This document shows positions 8,773 through 17,523 of a stretch of DNA of 61,743 bases, one piece after another (the first letter of the stretch is position 1; every line of letters begins with the position of its first letter). Below the pieces are notes generated by a model. It was given only the letters and a program-made list of their open reading frames with translations, was not told where the DNA came from and did no database searches. A program made the position numbers and the translations under genes. This DNA is from an uncultured Blastocatellia bacterium (GTDB taxonomy: Bacteria > Acidobacteriota > Blastocatellia > Pyrinomonadales > Pyrinomonadaceae): NCBI GenBank assembly GCA_946480785.1, contig CAMLLD010000037.1, positions 1-61,743 of the forward strand. The letters are read 5' to 3'.

Positions 8773-8797
8773 AGAGGGTGTCGCAAAAACGCACAGT

Positions 8798-8833
8798 CAG
8801 CACGAGGCAGGTTGTGAGCCTGCCGTCGTGCTG
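8798..8833 (-). terminator. hairpin terminator after the VIT-VWA-TonB gene
   Basis: An 8+6 bp stem with one bulged base and a 7-nt loop begins 20 nt past the stop codon of the minus-strand gene. On that strand a GTTTTTG run follows about 10 nt after the stem. Confidence 0.55.
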
Positions 8834-8852
8834 CTTGCGTCTGAACGCGGTG

Positions 8853-11800
8853 TTAGAAGGTGAGCTTTAGTGAAAACCGAAAGGTGCGTGCGCCGCCGGG
8901 GTTGTTGAAGGATTGGATGGCGGTTGCTCGACCGAAGGTCGCGCCGAGGTGCAGATCGTCGCCCGCGGGGTCTGCAAAGTTCGGATGATTGAAAACATTG
9001 AACGCGTCCGCCTGGAATTCAAGGTGGGTGCTGTCGGTGAAACTGAAGGTGCGCCGTAGTGCGAGATCAAACTGGTAGAACGGGAAGCCGCGCAGACTGT
9101 TCCGCGCGAGATCGCCCTGCGTGAGAGTCGACGGCAATACGAAAGCAGCGGGATTGATTTGCCGTCCACCGGGAAGCGCCGGATCGAAGAGATAGAACGG
9201 TTCGCCCGCGGCGACACTCGGGCGAACGTAAGCAAAGCCATAGGTTGTCGGGACTCCGAAAAGAACATTCACGGGCCGGGACGAACGCAGCGCAAACATC
9301 GACTCCGCGATCCAGTTGCGCAAGGCTGTGTTGCCGAGGCCGTGCGCGAAGAGCGTGGGAAGTTCGTAAGCGACGAAACCGTTGAGCGAGTGGCGCACGT
9401 CGAAGTCCGACGGGCCGCGATCTGCGTCCGCGTTTGCACTGGCGAACAACACGCGTCGAGCGGTATCGCGGTTGGCATCGTCGGTCGAGCGTGCCCAGGT
9501 GTAGGTAAGGACCGACTTCAGACCGTCCGCAAGACGGCGATCGAACTGCACCTGCAACGAACGATAATTCGACTCCGCTCGATTCCTGATGAAGCGCGTA
9601 AAGGCATTCGTGTCGAACACAGTTTGTGTGCTCAGCAGGCGACGGCCCGTGTTTGCGACATACGCAACCGAGATGTTTTGCTTTGCGCCCAGCTCGCGTT
9701 GCAGCGAAACGTTCCACGCCAGCGTGTAGGGAAGCGTCAGATGCGGATCGAAAGTGATGAAGGGCAAACTGCCGCTCACCGGCAAGACTGAGCCATCAGT
9801 GGTCGAAACGCCGCCGAGGAAGGGAACTGAATCGACGAAAGCATCGCGGGCGAATTCCTGGCCCATATCGTAGTGAACGCCGACGCCGCCACGCAGAATC
9901 GTAGCTGCGTCGTCAGTCTTCGAGATCTTGTACGCCAAGGAAAACCGCGGCGCGAAGTTGGCGTAAGTCGTTTGCCACAGACGCGAGCCGAGCACGTCGC
10001 TATGAGGCGCAGGATTGAGTTCCCAACGCAGGCCGTACGTCAGCGTGAGACGCGGAGTCCGTTGCCATTCATCCTGTGCGTAGAGCGACAGATTATCGAA
10101 GACGGGCGTTTGCGGAGTGAGATGGGTGAGCTGGTTCACGCGCGTCGGTACGCCGTTGATCGCAGGCGTGAGTCCGTTGAAGAGCAAGCTGTCTTCAACC
10201 GCACGCGAGCTGATAATCGGCGCAAGCCGGCGGTAATCCACGCCGAATCTCCAATTGTGATTTCCGTGGACCACCACTAGTCCGGCAAGAAGATTGAGCT
10301 GCCGCTGAACGTTGGCAGTGTCGCTGCCGCCGAAAACGTTCGCCCCGCGCGCGTTGAGATCGACGGCGAATGAACTGTTGGAGAGATTGAAGAAACTCGC
10401 CGGCACAACCGCGCCGCTGAAGTCGTCAACAACATAACTGCCGTTCGTTCGTGTGCGACTGTAATTGCCCGTCAGGTTCAGCACTACGGTTGGCGAGAGG
10501 GTTTGCGTCAGCGAAGCCGTAAACGCCTGTGCGCGTTCACGGCTTTTGTTAACCGTATTGAGCGAGAAACCGTCGCCGCCGCGGGTTGAGGTGTTTGAAT
10601 CCGCGAAGGTGTAATGTAGCGCCAGCATCGATTGGCTATTGATCGCTTCGTCTACGCGAATGGTGGCGACGTCGTGACGTGCAGGATTAGCGTAGCTCGC
10701 GGCGAATTCAGCGAAGCCGTTGCTGGTTGGATTGCCGTTCGGAACCGGAAACGCGTTCAGAAATGGCTGCACTGAGCCAGGCGCTGCCTGCCGGACGTTT
10801 AATGACGGCACGTCGGTGATCGTCGTCATCGGTTGTCGCAATCGCAGTCCTTCGTAAGATGCGAAGAAGAACGTCTTGTCTTTCACGATTGGACCACCAA
10901 GCGTGCCGCCGAAGTTGTTCAAATGCCGCTGCGCCTGACCGAGATTGCGGCTGTTGGCGAACCAATCGTTCGCGGCGAAGAGGTTGTTGCCGAAGAACTG
11001 AAACAGCGAGCCATGAAACTCGTTCGTGCCAGATTTAGTGACGAGATTGATCTGCGCGCCCGGCGTGCGACCGTATTGCGGTGCAACCAGATTCGTGGCG
11101 ATCGTGACTTCACTCACCGCGGCTAACGGCGCAATGCCGGCGTTCGCACTCGCGCCGTCGATCGCAACCGAGTTGGACGCCGGTGTTTGCCCATTCACGG
11201 AAACGTTGACCTTGTCGGTCGTGCTGTTGTTAGTGACTACTGTTCCCGGCACGAGCGCCAACAGTTGTTGGTAGCTGCGGCCTGCCAATGGCAACTGCTG
11301 TACTGCTGTCATCGTGACGCTACTCGCTAACGACTGATCCGCCGTCCCCGTTACGGTCACGTAGTTGACTGTTCCGGACGTCGTTATGTTCGTGCTTTCA
11401 ACCGGTACTTCGACCTTTTCTGGCGCCTCACCACCAGTGAAGATCAGGTCATCGATCGCGACGAAGGAAGTGAACTGCGTCATGAGCCGGAAGTCGAGAC
11501 CCAGTTGAGTAATCTCTTCTTTCTGCTGATTCTGCACGACGGCGTCAGCTTGAGTTTGCGCAATGTAGTGGTCCATCAGATCGTCGATTTGCCGGCGTGC
11601 CCACAGCGTGGCAAGCACATCGTGAGCGGGCTCGTTATCCGGCAATTCGATCGGCACTTCCCGCACAAACTCCTGTCCCGCGGCTCGTCCCTTGAGACGG
11701 ATCGTGCCTTTGGCTCCGCTCGCGTAGCGGCCAGAAAAAATCACCGGCTTCGCGCTGAAAAGATCCGGAATGCTTTTGGGATACACGTCGCTGACTGGCA

Positions 11801-13295
11801 GGCCTGACCAATCGATCGAGAGATCAGTCAGCAACGGATTGCGAATACGTTCGTGGAATCGTTTAGCCACTGCCGACGTGTCGCCTTTTTCTGAAACGTA
11901 GTCGACTTCACCGCGGCCGTACTGCGCCATCTTGTCCAGCAGGTAGCGATTAGGCGAATCGCTGAAGCCCATCGCGAAGACGCGCGCGTTCGGATGCTTC
12001 TGCACTTCAGCAAGGATCTCGTTGTCGTTGCCAATGAGGCCATCGGTCATGAAACAGACGATGCGCACGTGTTGCTGCGAGTCAGAAGGTTCGAGCGCGG
12101 CTTTGATCGCGGTCATCATCTCGGTGCCGCCGTCGCTGCCGATCTTCGCGAGCAGCTTCTTGGCTTTCTTGATGTTTTCCTGCGTCGCGGGCACTGGATC
12201 GTCGAAGAGAATTCTTGTCTCGCCCGCGAAGGTGATTACGTTGAAGGTGTCGTGCGGATAGAGATTGTCGAGCGCGAGCAACAACGTCTCGCGCGCTTTC
12301 TCAAAAGGAAAGCCGGACATCGAGCCGGAGCTGTCGAGCACGAACACGAGCTCTTTCGGCATCACGTCTTCGGCGGAAACGCGCTGGGGCGGCTGTAGGA
12401 TAAGCGTGAAGAAGCCGCCCCTGTCGGTTCGGTGGGCGAGGATAGCGTCGTTGATTGCGTCGCCGGCGACCTGATACTTCAGCACGAAATCTTTGTTGGG
12501 AATCGTGGCTTGATCCTTCAGTCGCACCACGGCGGTGTTGTCGCCCGTACGCTCGACTTCTGTTTCGTGTGTTTCAGAGTTGAGCGATTGAATCGGCACA
12601 CCTGCATTCAACTGGAGTTCGAGTGAAATATCGTGACCGGCGCGTGTGGCGCGGGGTGGATCGATGCGAGAACTGTTGGCTTGCTGATCGCTGTCGGGAA
12701 GATCGCTGTTGGGAGTGTAACGTTCGCCGACGAGCATCGGGAACGACCATTCATAACCACCGTCTTCGTATTTCAACGTCTCGACGTAGCTGATCGTGAT
12801 GCGGATTTCCTGGCCAGGCATGATGTTGGCGACGGCTTGCGTGAAGATGTTGGGCCGTTCCTGATCGAGCAAACTCGCCACCTGGCCCATTTGCTTCGCG
12901 TTGTTGTAAGCGGTGCGCGCTTCTTCGCGGCGCATGATCTTTCCTTTTACTTTGCGCTCGCCAATCAGCATCGTCATATCGTCGACCGCCGCCGATTGCG
13001 GCAGCGGAAACGTGTAGACCGCTTCGATCTTGTCGGGAAATGGGTTGGTGAATTGCTGAGTGACAGTGACGCGCGACAAGAAGCCGCTGATCTCGGCTTT
13101 GACGTCCGTGTGTTTTAGTGGACACAGGCCCGCCGGTTTGCCCGCTTTGTCGAGCGCTTGCAGTGAGCCTGCATCGGCTGACGTTTTCTCATCGCCCGCG
13201 GCGAAGACCGAGTCGTGAATCGCGAGACCTAGCGAGATAAGCACAACGATGACTGTAGTGAGCATGGCCCACTTGAGAAGCGATCGGCGGAGCAT
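8853..13295 (-). CDS. VIT-VWA-TonB-dependent receptor fusion protein (Oar-like outer-membrane barrel)
   Basis: A single uninterrupted frame of 1480 residues. The start at 13295 was chosen because AAAGGACA lies just upstream and the product begins with a signal peptide (MLRRSLLKWAMLTTVIVVL...). An upstream in-frame ATG at 13364 lacks this logic. In order: a VIT domain (about 55-180), a VWA domain with MIDAS motif DSSGS and TDG (about 315-490), a linker ending VAIDD, a TonB-type plug (about 645-770; QLPLAGRSYQQLLALVPG, then INLVTKSGTNEFHG) and an Oar/CirA-like beta barrel ending in RFSLKLTF, a typical outer-membrane C-terminus. Oar proteins normally carry a carboxypeptidase-regulatory domain at the N-terminus; here VIT-VWA takes its place. 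Substrate unknown. Confidence 0.9.
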   Translation of the reverse strand: MLRRSLLKWAMLTTVIVVLISLGLAIHDSVFAAGDEKTSADAGSLQALDKAGKPAGLCPLKHTDVKAEISGFLSRVTVTQQFTNPFPDKIEAVYTFPLPQSAAVDDMTMLIGERKVKGKIMRREEARTAYNNAKQMGQVASLLDQERPNIFTQAVANIMPGQEIRITISYVETLKYEDGGYEWSFPMLVGERYTPNSDLPDSDQQANSSRIDPPRATRAGHDISLELQLNAGVPIQSLNSETHETEVERTGDNTAVVRLKDQATIPNKDFVLKYQVAGDAINDAILAHRTDRGGFFTLILQPPQRVSAEDVMPKELVFVLDSSGSMSGFPFEKARETLLLALDNLYPHDTFNVITFAGETRILFDDPVPATQENIKKAKKLLAKIGSDGGTEMMTAIKAALEPSDSQQHVRIVCFMTDGLIGNDNEILAEVQKHPNARVFAMGFSDSPNRYLLDKMAQYGRGEVDYVSEKGDTSAVAKRFHERIRNPLLTDLSIDWSGLPVSDVYPKSIPDLFSAKPVIFSGRYASGAKGTIRLKGRAAGQEFVREVPIELPDNEPAHDVLATLWARRQIDDLMDHYIAQTQADAVVQNQQKEEITQLGLDFRLMTQFTSFVAIDDLIFTGGEAPEKVEVPVESTNITTSGTVNYVTVTGTADQSLASSVTMTAVQQLPLAGRSYQQLLALVPGTVVTNNSTTDKVNVSVNGQTPASNSVAIDGASANAGIAPLAAVSEVTIATNLVAPQYGRTPGAQINLVTKSGTNEFHGSLFQFFGNNLFAANDWFANSRNLGQAQRHLNNFGGTLGGPIVKDKTFFFASYEGLRLRQPMTTITDVPSLNVRQAAPGSVQPFLNAFPVPNGNPTSNGFAEFAASYANPARHDVATIRVDEAINSQSMLALHYTFADSNTSTRGGDGFSLNTVNKSRERAQAFTASLTQTLSPTVVLNLTGNYSRTRTNGSYVVDDFSGAVVPASFFNLSNSSFAVDLNARGANVFGGSDTANVQRQLNLLAGLVVVHGNHNWRFGVDYRRLAPIISSRAVEDSLLFNGLTPAINGVPTRVNQLTHLTPQTPVFDNLSLYAQDEWQRTPRLTLTYGLRWELNPAPHSDVLGSRLWQTTYANFAPRFSLAYKISKTDDAATILRGGVGVHYDMGQEFARDAFVDSVPFLGGVSTTDGSVLPVSGSLPFITFDPHLTLPYTLAWNVSLQRELGAKQNISVAYVANTGRRLLSTQTVFDTNAFTRFIRNRAESNYRSLQVQFDRRLADGLKSVLTYTWARSTDDANRDTARRVLFASANADADRGPSDFDVRHSLNGFVAYELPTLFAHGLGNTALRNWIAESMFALRSSRPVNVLFGVPTTYGFAYVRPSVAAGEPFYLFDPALPGGRQINPAAFVLPSTLTQGDLARNSLRGFPFYQFDLALRRTFSFTDSTHLEFQADAFNVFNHPNFADPAGDDLHLGATFGRATAIQSFNNPGGARTFRFSLKLTF

Positions 13296-13617
13296 AGTCT
13301 TGTCCTTTTCAGCAAACTCCGGCGCTGTCACACGAACACACGAGTGCGTTGTTGCGAACGGCAAACGTCGCTGCCGGGGTTTCCTCGTTGTAGTTTTTGT
13401 AGAGGCCGAAGAAGAGCGTGGCCTCAGAACGTAACCTCTATAAGGACCATGCGGGGGAGACCGCGCGAGAACACTGCCTTAACTGAGCCTATTGATGAGT
13501 TTTGTTTCTCGTAGGTGGCCTGCGAATAAAAAACTTTCGCTTTCGATCTCGTCGCTCTGTTACATTAGCCATACGCCCCAAAGCCTCACGGTCGTCGCAG
13601 CACAACGAGGTGAACCG

Positions 13618-13728
13618 ATGCTCCAGCAACTGTGGGATAGTTTCGTGCTCTTGATTCCGGTATTCTTTCTGCTGACGTTGATTTTTGGTGCGGGCTTTTA
13701 TATTGGTCGTGTCAGCAAGAGAGAGTAG
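13618..13728 (+). CDS. 36-residue single-pass membrane peptide
   Basis: A small open frame starting at ATG 13618, preceded by CGAGGTGA, encodes MLQQLWDS followed by a ~20-residue hydrophobic helix (LIPVFFLLTLIFGAGFYIG) and a basic tail RVSKRE. The stop lies 6 nt before the DUF763 start, so the pair looks like an operon. The in-frame extension upstream to 13492 looks non-coding. The composition suggests a real inner-membrane miniprotein with the tail in the cytoplasm. No family is recognised. Confidence 0.6.
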   Translation: MLQQLWDSFVLLIPVFFLLTLIFGAGFYIGRVSKRE

Positions 13729-13734
13729 TCGCAG

Positions 13735-14955
13735 ATGAAACGATCCGGTGTCGCCGATCTTCCGCTGCACAACGGTCGCGTTCCGAGCTGGCTGGCGCAA
13801 CGCATGACTCTGCTCGGCACGAGCATCACTGAAGCGATCGTCCGCGACTACGGCACGTCCGGATTTCTTTCGCGGCTCAGTGATCCATTCTGGTTTCAGG
13901 CGTTCGGCGCAGCGATGGGAATGGACTGGCACTCTTCGGGCATCACGACTTCGGTGATGGGCGCGTTGAAACGCGGACTCGCGCCACGCGCCAACGAGCT
14001 CGGTCTTTATATCTGCGGCGGCCGGGGCCGTCATTCGCGAAACACTCCTGCTGAGCTGCGTGTGCTTGGTGAGCGGCGTGGCTTTGATGCTGACGCACTC
14101 GTGCGGACCAGTCGTCTCACGGCCCGCATCGACAACAACGCGATCGCTGACGGTTTTCAGATCTACCTTCACAACTTTGTCGTGGCCGCGGATGGCGAGT
14201 GGGCCGTGGTCCAACAAGGGCTGAACGATCAAAGCGGCATGGCGCGCCGTTATCACTGGCACTCGCCTACGGTGCGCGACTTCGTCTCCGAGCCACACAC
14301 GGGAATCGTCGGCGAGCACCAGGGCACGATCATGAACCTCGTTGATGTGAAGGCTGGACGAGCGCAAAGCGCGTTACTCGAACTCGCACACGAAAAGCCT
14401 GAGACTACTTTGCAAGCTGCGCGTCATCTCAAGCTCCCGGCGCATCACGACGTGCGTCCCAAAGACGTCGATCTGAAACGACTCGGCGCCGTGCTCGCTG
14501 TCGCGTATGAAAAAGATCTGCACGACTTCGCCGAGCTGTTGCTGCTCGAAAATCTCGGCCCGCGTACGCTTCAGTCGCTCGCGCTTGTAGCGGAAGTCGT
14601 ACACGGCGCGCCCAGCCGCTTCTCGGATCCCGCACGCTTCTCATTCGCGCACGGCGGCAAAGACCGTCATCCGTTTCCGGTTCCTTTGAAGACCTACGAC
14701 GCCTCGCTCAACGTGCTACGCACGGCGCTCGACGGCGCCAAAGTCGATGACAAAGAAAAGCTCGAAGGCTTCCGCCGTTTGAATCGCTTCGTGCAAACAG
14801 TTGAAAAGAGACTCGATCCCCAGGCTGACTTCGCCGCCGTGATCGAACATGAAGAAGCGATCTCACCCTCACTCGACGGCCGTTCGGTTTTCGACGATAA
14901 GCCGCAACGAAATTACTATATTCCGCGACAGCCTTCGTTATTTGACCCGCTTTGA
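13735..14955 (+). CDS. DUF763 domain-containing protein
   Basis: The 406-residue protein matches DUF763 throughout its first ~300 residues. It begins MKRSGVADLPLHNGRVPSWL and contains ICGGRGRHSRNTP, an internal SDPFWFQAFGAAMGMDWHSSG and WHSPTVRDF. The family is found mainly in archaea and scattered bacteria, and its function is not established. Conserved His, Asp and Arg clusters look enzymatic, but no catalytic motif is recognised. No signal peptide or membrane segment is present, so it is probably cytoplasmic. It follows a 36-residue membrane peptide by 6 nt. Confidence 0.85.
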   Translation: MKRSGVADLPLHNGRVPSWLAQRMTLLGTSITEAIVRDYGTSGFLSRLSDPFWFQAFGAAMGMDWHSSGITTSVMGALKRGLAPRANELGLYICGGRGRHSRNTPAELRVLGERRGFDADALVRTSRLTARIDNNAIADGFQIYLHNFVVAADGEWAVVQQGLNDQSGMARRYHWHSPTVRDFVSEPHTGIVGEHQGTIMNLVDVKAGRAQSALLELAHEKPETTLQAARHLKLPAHHDVRPKDVDLKRLGAVLAVAYEKDLHDFAELLLLENLGPRTLQSLALVAEVVHGAPSRFSDPARFSFAHGGKDRHPFPVPLKTYDASLNVLRTALDGAKVDDKEKLEGFRRLNRFVQTVEKRLDPQADFAAVIEHEEAISPSLDGRSVFDDKPQRNYYIPRQPSLFDPL

Positions 14956-15076
14956 ATTCAGCACAGCATTTGCTACTCTGACTTCACCCCCACTCAACCC
15001 TTTGATTGCCCCGACATAAAGAGAAGCTCGGAGTGCGCGCACCGCACTTCGTGGGAAGCAACTGAAGGAGCTAACT

Positions 15077-16039
15077 ATGAACAGAAACAAATTTCGCCCG
15101 GTCGCCGCCGCCTGGATTGTGAGCCTGTTGCTCGTAATTGCGCCGGCAGCCTTCGGGCAGTTCACGAATACACAGACCACTTCGAACCAGAACCCAAACA
15201 CTGCGCTTCGTTCTGTTCCGAGTGGCTCGAAGATGAAGTTCAGAGGAGTGGTGATTAGTCGCGACGCCGACGTGTTCACGATTCGCGATCGCAGTCGCGC
15301 CGACTATCAGGTCCTTATTACCGACAATACCAGTATCAAGACGAACGGTGGCTTTCTCCGTGGCGGCAAAAAGTATCCGGTTACCGACATTCTTCGCGGG
15401 TTGATCGTCGAGGTTGACGGACGCGGCAATAATCAGGGACAACTCGTCGCCGATAAGATTCGCTTTAACGAGTCGGACATGCGGGCCGCGTTGACCACCG
15501 ACACTCGCGTCGGTCCGGTTGAAGCCAATCAGGAACGCATGGCCGGACAGATGGACGAGCTTTATGCGGTGGCGGCTGAAGCGAGGGCCGAGGTCAAGGC
15601 CGTCAACGAACGTGTTTCCGCGCTCGACGACTACGACGTGCAGAACAACGTCGCCGTGACGTTCAAGGTAAACAGCGCGGTGCTTTCGCCTGATGCCAAA
15701 CAGCAACTGGACGATTTTGCGTCGAAGCTGGATGGCGCGAAGGCCTTCATGATTGAAGTCGCCGGCCACACGGATTCGACCGGCAGTGATGCGAAGAACT
15801 TCCGCCTCAGCCAGGCACGCGCCGAAGCTGTGGTGCAGTACCTCGCTGTGCAGCACAAGATTCCGCTCCGTCGCTTTGTCACGCCGATGGGTTATGGCAA
15901 GACGGAAGCAGTGGCAGACAATACAACCGCCGAGGGACGTTCGCAGAACCGGCGCGTTGAAGTAAAAATGATTGTGAATCGCGGTATGAATCAGCCGAGC
16001 ACGACGTCTTCGTCGACGGCTGCTCCGGTTCGTCCGTAG
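15077..16039 (+). CDS. OmpA family protein with DUF5666-like domain
   Basis: The 320-residue protein starts after AAGGAG and has a signal peptide (cleavage near GQFTN). Residues ~50-135 resemble a small beta domain of the DUF5666 type (FRGVVISRDADVFTIRD...). A short coiled coil (AEVKAVNERVSALDD) follows, and then a C-terminal OmpA peptidoglycan-binding domain (about 185-300) with the signature GHTDSTGSDAKNFRLSQARA and RRVEV. OmpA domains bind diaminopimelate in the cell wall, so it probably links the outer membrane to peptidoglycan. The linker lacks an Ala/Pro-rich hinge and ends in a Ser/Thr/Ala tail. Confidence 0.88.
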   Translation: MNRNKFRPVAAAWIVSLLLVIAPAAFGQFTNTQTTSNQNPNTALRSVPSGSKMKFRGVVISRDADVFTIRDRSRADYQVLITDNTSIKTNGGFLRGGKKYPVTDILRGLIVEVDGRGNNQGQLVADKIRFNESDMRAALTTDTRVGPVEANQERMAGQMDELYAVAAEARAEVKAVNERVSALDDYDVQNNVAVTFKVNSAVLSPDAKQQLDDFASKLDGAKAFMIEVAGHTDSTGSDAKNFRLSQARAEAVVQYLAVQHKIPLRRFVTPMGYGKTEAVADNTTAEGRSQNRRVEVKMIVNRGMNQPSTTSSSTAAPVRP

Positions 16040-16062
16040 CCTGCAAATTACAAAGGCGTTGT

Positions 16063-16097
16063 CGTCGGATTGCGTTCCGTTGGAATGCGATCCGACG
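16063..16097. terminator. 16-bp hairpin downstream of the OmpA gene
   Basis: Arms at 16063-16078 and 16082-16097 pair fully if two G-U wobbles are allowed, with a 3-nt loop. There is no following T-run, so termination is a weak inference; it could instead be an mRNA-stabilising 3' structure. Confidence 0.4.
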
Positions 16098-16203
16098 CAT
16101 ACACGCTTTGCGTATCAAAGACCCGCTTTCGTTCACTCATCCCCAGCAAAAGCGAGCAAAATAGGCGGATTTTCCTCAGTTTTTGGGGTTGCCTAGTGGC
16201 CTC

Positions 16204-16851
16204 ATGATTGCAAAGTGTTTCAGCATGACTAATTCTGAGGTCTTCCCAATTTTGCACGGCGGCTTAACAGCCGCGAAGAAAACCGAACCGGCGCCAAACT
16301 CGGATCTTGCTCTGGCGATTGAAGCCGGTAAGGGCGACATGGAGGCGTTCGAGAAGTTGTATGAACGTCACAGCCGTCGCGTGTATTCGCTCTGTCTCCG
16401 CATGACGCAGAACGCAGCGGAGGCCGAGGATTTGGCGCAGGAAGCATTCATTCAACTCTTTCGCAAGATCGGTAGCTTCCGTGGTGAATCAGCGTTCACT
16501 ACGTGGCTGCATCGATTGGTTGTAAATCAGTGCCTGATGCACTTCCGCAAGCGCAGCGTGAAGCTGGAGAAAACCACTGAAGAAGGGGAGACTCCGGTGC
16601 AGATCGTTCGCGGCACTGAGAATCCGAACGCGATGCCGGTGATGGATCGCATCGCGCTCGACAATGCTCTAAAACAACTTCCGCCCGGGTATCGCACAGT
16701 GTTCGTGCTTCACGATGTTGAAGGTCACGAGCACGAGGAGATCGCGAAGATGCTTGGGGTGGCGGTTGGCACTTCGAAGTCGCAGCTCCACAAAGCGCGC
16801 ATGAAGCTGCGCCAGATCCTGAAGGCGCGCGTCGACACCGACAAAAACTAA
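16204..16851 (+). CDS. RNA polymerase ECF sigma factor (RpoE-like)
   Basis: A 215-residue sigma-70 family factor. Region 2 is seen in [19 protein letters not shown] and [32 protein letters not shown]. Region 4 is seen in [28 protein letters not shown] followed by [15 protein letters not shown]. It redirects RNA polymerase to stress or envelope promoters. The start is uncertain: TTG 16183, ATG 16204 or ATG 16225 are all in frame and none has a strong ribosome site. No anti-sigma gene is adjacent on either side, unusual for this class. A strong terminator follows at 16875. Confidence 0.9.
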   Translation: MIAKCFSMTNSEVFPILHGGLTAAKKTEPAPNSDLALAIEAGKGDMEAFEKLYERHSRRVYSLCLRMTQNAAEAEDLAQEAFIQLFRKIGSFRGESAFTTWLHRLVVNQCLMHFRKRSVKLEKTTEEGETPVQIVRGTENPNAMPVMDRIALDNALKQLPPGYRTVFVLHDVEGHEHEEIAKMLGVAVGTSKSQLHKARMKLRQILKARVDTDKN

Positions 16852-16874
16852 ACTACTTACTGGTCATATATGGT

Positions 16875-16912
16875 CGCGAGCGGCAACATGTTGCCGCTCG
16901 CGTTTGTATTTT
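16875..16912 (+). terminator. rho-independent terminator after the ECF sigma gene
   Basis: A perfect 12-bp stem (16875-16886 with 16891-16902) with loop CATG is followed by TTTGTATTTT. This is the clearest intrinsic terminator in the window. Confidence 0.8.
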
Positions 16913-16924
16913 GACTGTACCGCG

Positions 16925-16953
16925 TTGCTTTGTAGGCAATGAGGTCTTTATAT
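16925..16953 (+). promoter_or_regulatory. promoter of the toxin-antitoxin module, possibly leaderless
   Basis: TTGCTT (16925-16930) and TTATAT (16948-16953) are 17 nt apart. Transcription would start about 7 nt later, at or next to the antitoxin ATG at 16961, and no Shine-Dalgarno sequence is present. Confidence 0.5.
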
Positions 16954-16960
16954 TGTGTCC

Positions 16961-17209
16961 ATGAGCAAAACCGAAATCCTCGCAGAACTACCCAAACTCA
17001 CAAAGGTCGAGCGTCAGGAAATCCGTCTAAGGTTAGCCGAACTCGACGGTGACGATTGGCTTGACGATGAAGATTCATTGACCGTTCACGAAAAAGCATT
17101 ACTCGACGCGCGCCTTGCCGCATACGCGAAGGATCCGGACGCTGGTAGCACATGGGAAGAAGTTGAGGGCCGAATTCGAGCCCGTCTCAGTCGCCAGCCG
17201 AACGGATGA
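16961..17209 (+). CDS. antitoxin of a ParE-type toxin-antitoxin pair (addiction module protein family)
   Basis: An 82-residue acidic protein resembling the short 'addiction module' antitoxins (PF09720-like): ILAELPKLTKVERQEIRLRLAEL at the N-terminus and EKALLDARLAAYAKDPDAGSTWEEVEGRIR in the second half. It would bind and neutralise the toxin encoded next and probably repress its own promoter. A GTG two codons upstream (16955) is an alternative start, but the ATG sits at the predicted transcription start. The stop overlaps the toxin ATG by 4 nt (ATGA). Confidence 0.82.
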   Translation: MSKTEILAELPKLTKVERQEIRLRLAELDGDDWLDDEDSLTVHEKALLDARLAAYAKDPDAGSTWEEVEGRIRARLSRQPNG

Positions 17210-17517
17210 GCCGGCGCCTAATCATCAGACCAGAAGCTGAGTTGGACCTCACTGATGCTGCTGCGTGGTATGACAGCCGCGAGCCGAGCCTCGGACTGGA
17301 GTTTCTTTCCGAAGTGCGTTCGGGAATGACGCGAGCACTCAAGAGTCCTCAGTCCTTCACGCGTCTTCGGCGAAATCCAGAGGTGCGCCGTGTTCTCACT
17401 CGAGCGTTCCCATATCGCATTTTCTTCATCGTCAGGCCTGACGCGATTGTCGTCTTTGCAGTCCTTCACGCAGCACGGCACGATCGAGCTTGGAAGCACC
17501 GGTTAGAACAGGAGTAG
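17206..17517 (+). CDS. ParE/RelE-superfamily toxin
   Basis: A 103-residue basic protein with the ParE/RelE fold pattern: RRLIIRPEAELDLTDAAAWYDSREP at the N-terminus, a central helical region with GLEFLSEVRSGM, then VRRVLTRAFPYRIFFIVRPD and VFAVLHAARHDRAWKHR. ParE members poison DNA gyrase and RelE members cleave mRNA; the W-Y-rich helix and RxPYRIFF pattern favour the ParE branch. It is translationally coupled to the antitoxin gene. It is convergent with a Calx-beta gene whose true stop lies only 7 nt downstream. Confidence 0.85.
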   Translation: MSRRLIIRPEAELDLTDAAAWYDSREPSLGLEFLSEVRSGMTRALKSPQSFTRLRRNPEVRRVLTRAFPYRIFFIVRPDAIVVFAVLHAARHDRAWKHRLEQE

Positions 17518-17523
17518 ATTCTC

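Noticed and set aside
8853..13295. the VIT-VWA and TonB parts being two genes joined by an assembly error
   Set aside because: The frame is continuous with no stop or abrupt composition change at the linker and no internal signal peptide before the plug. Listed as a check in the finding.
13489..14367. 292-residue minus-strand frame opposite DUF763
   Set aside because: DUF763 on the plus strand is fully conserved in pattern; the minus frame has no domain or ribosome site.
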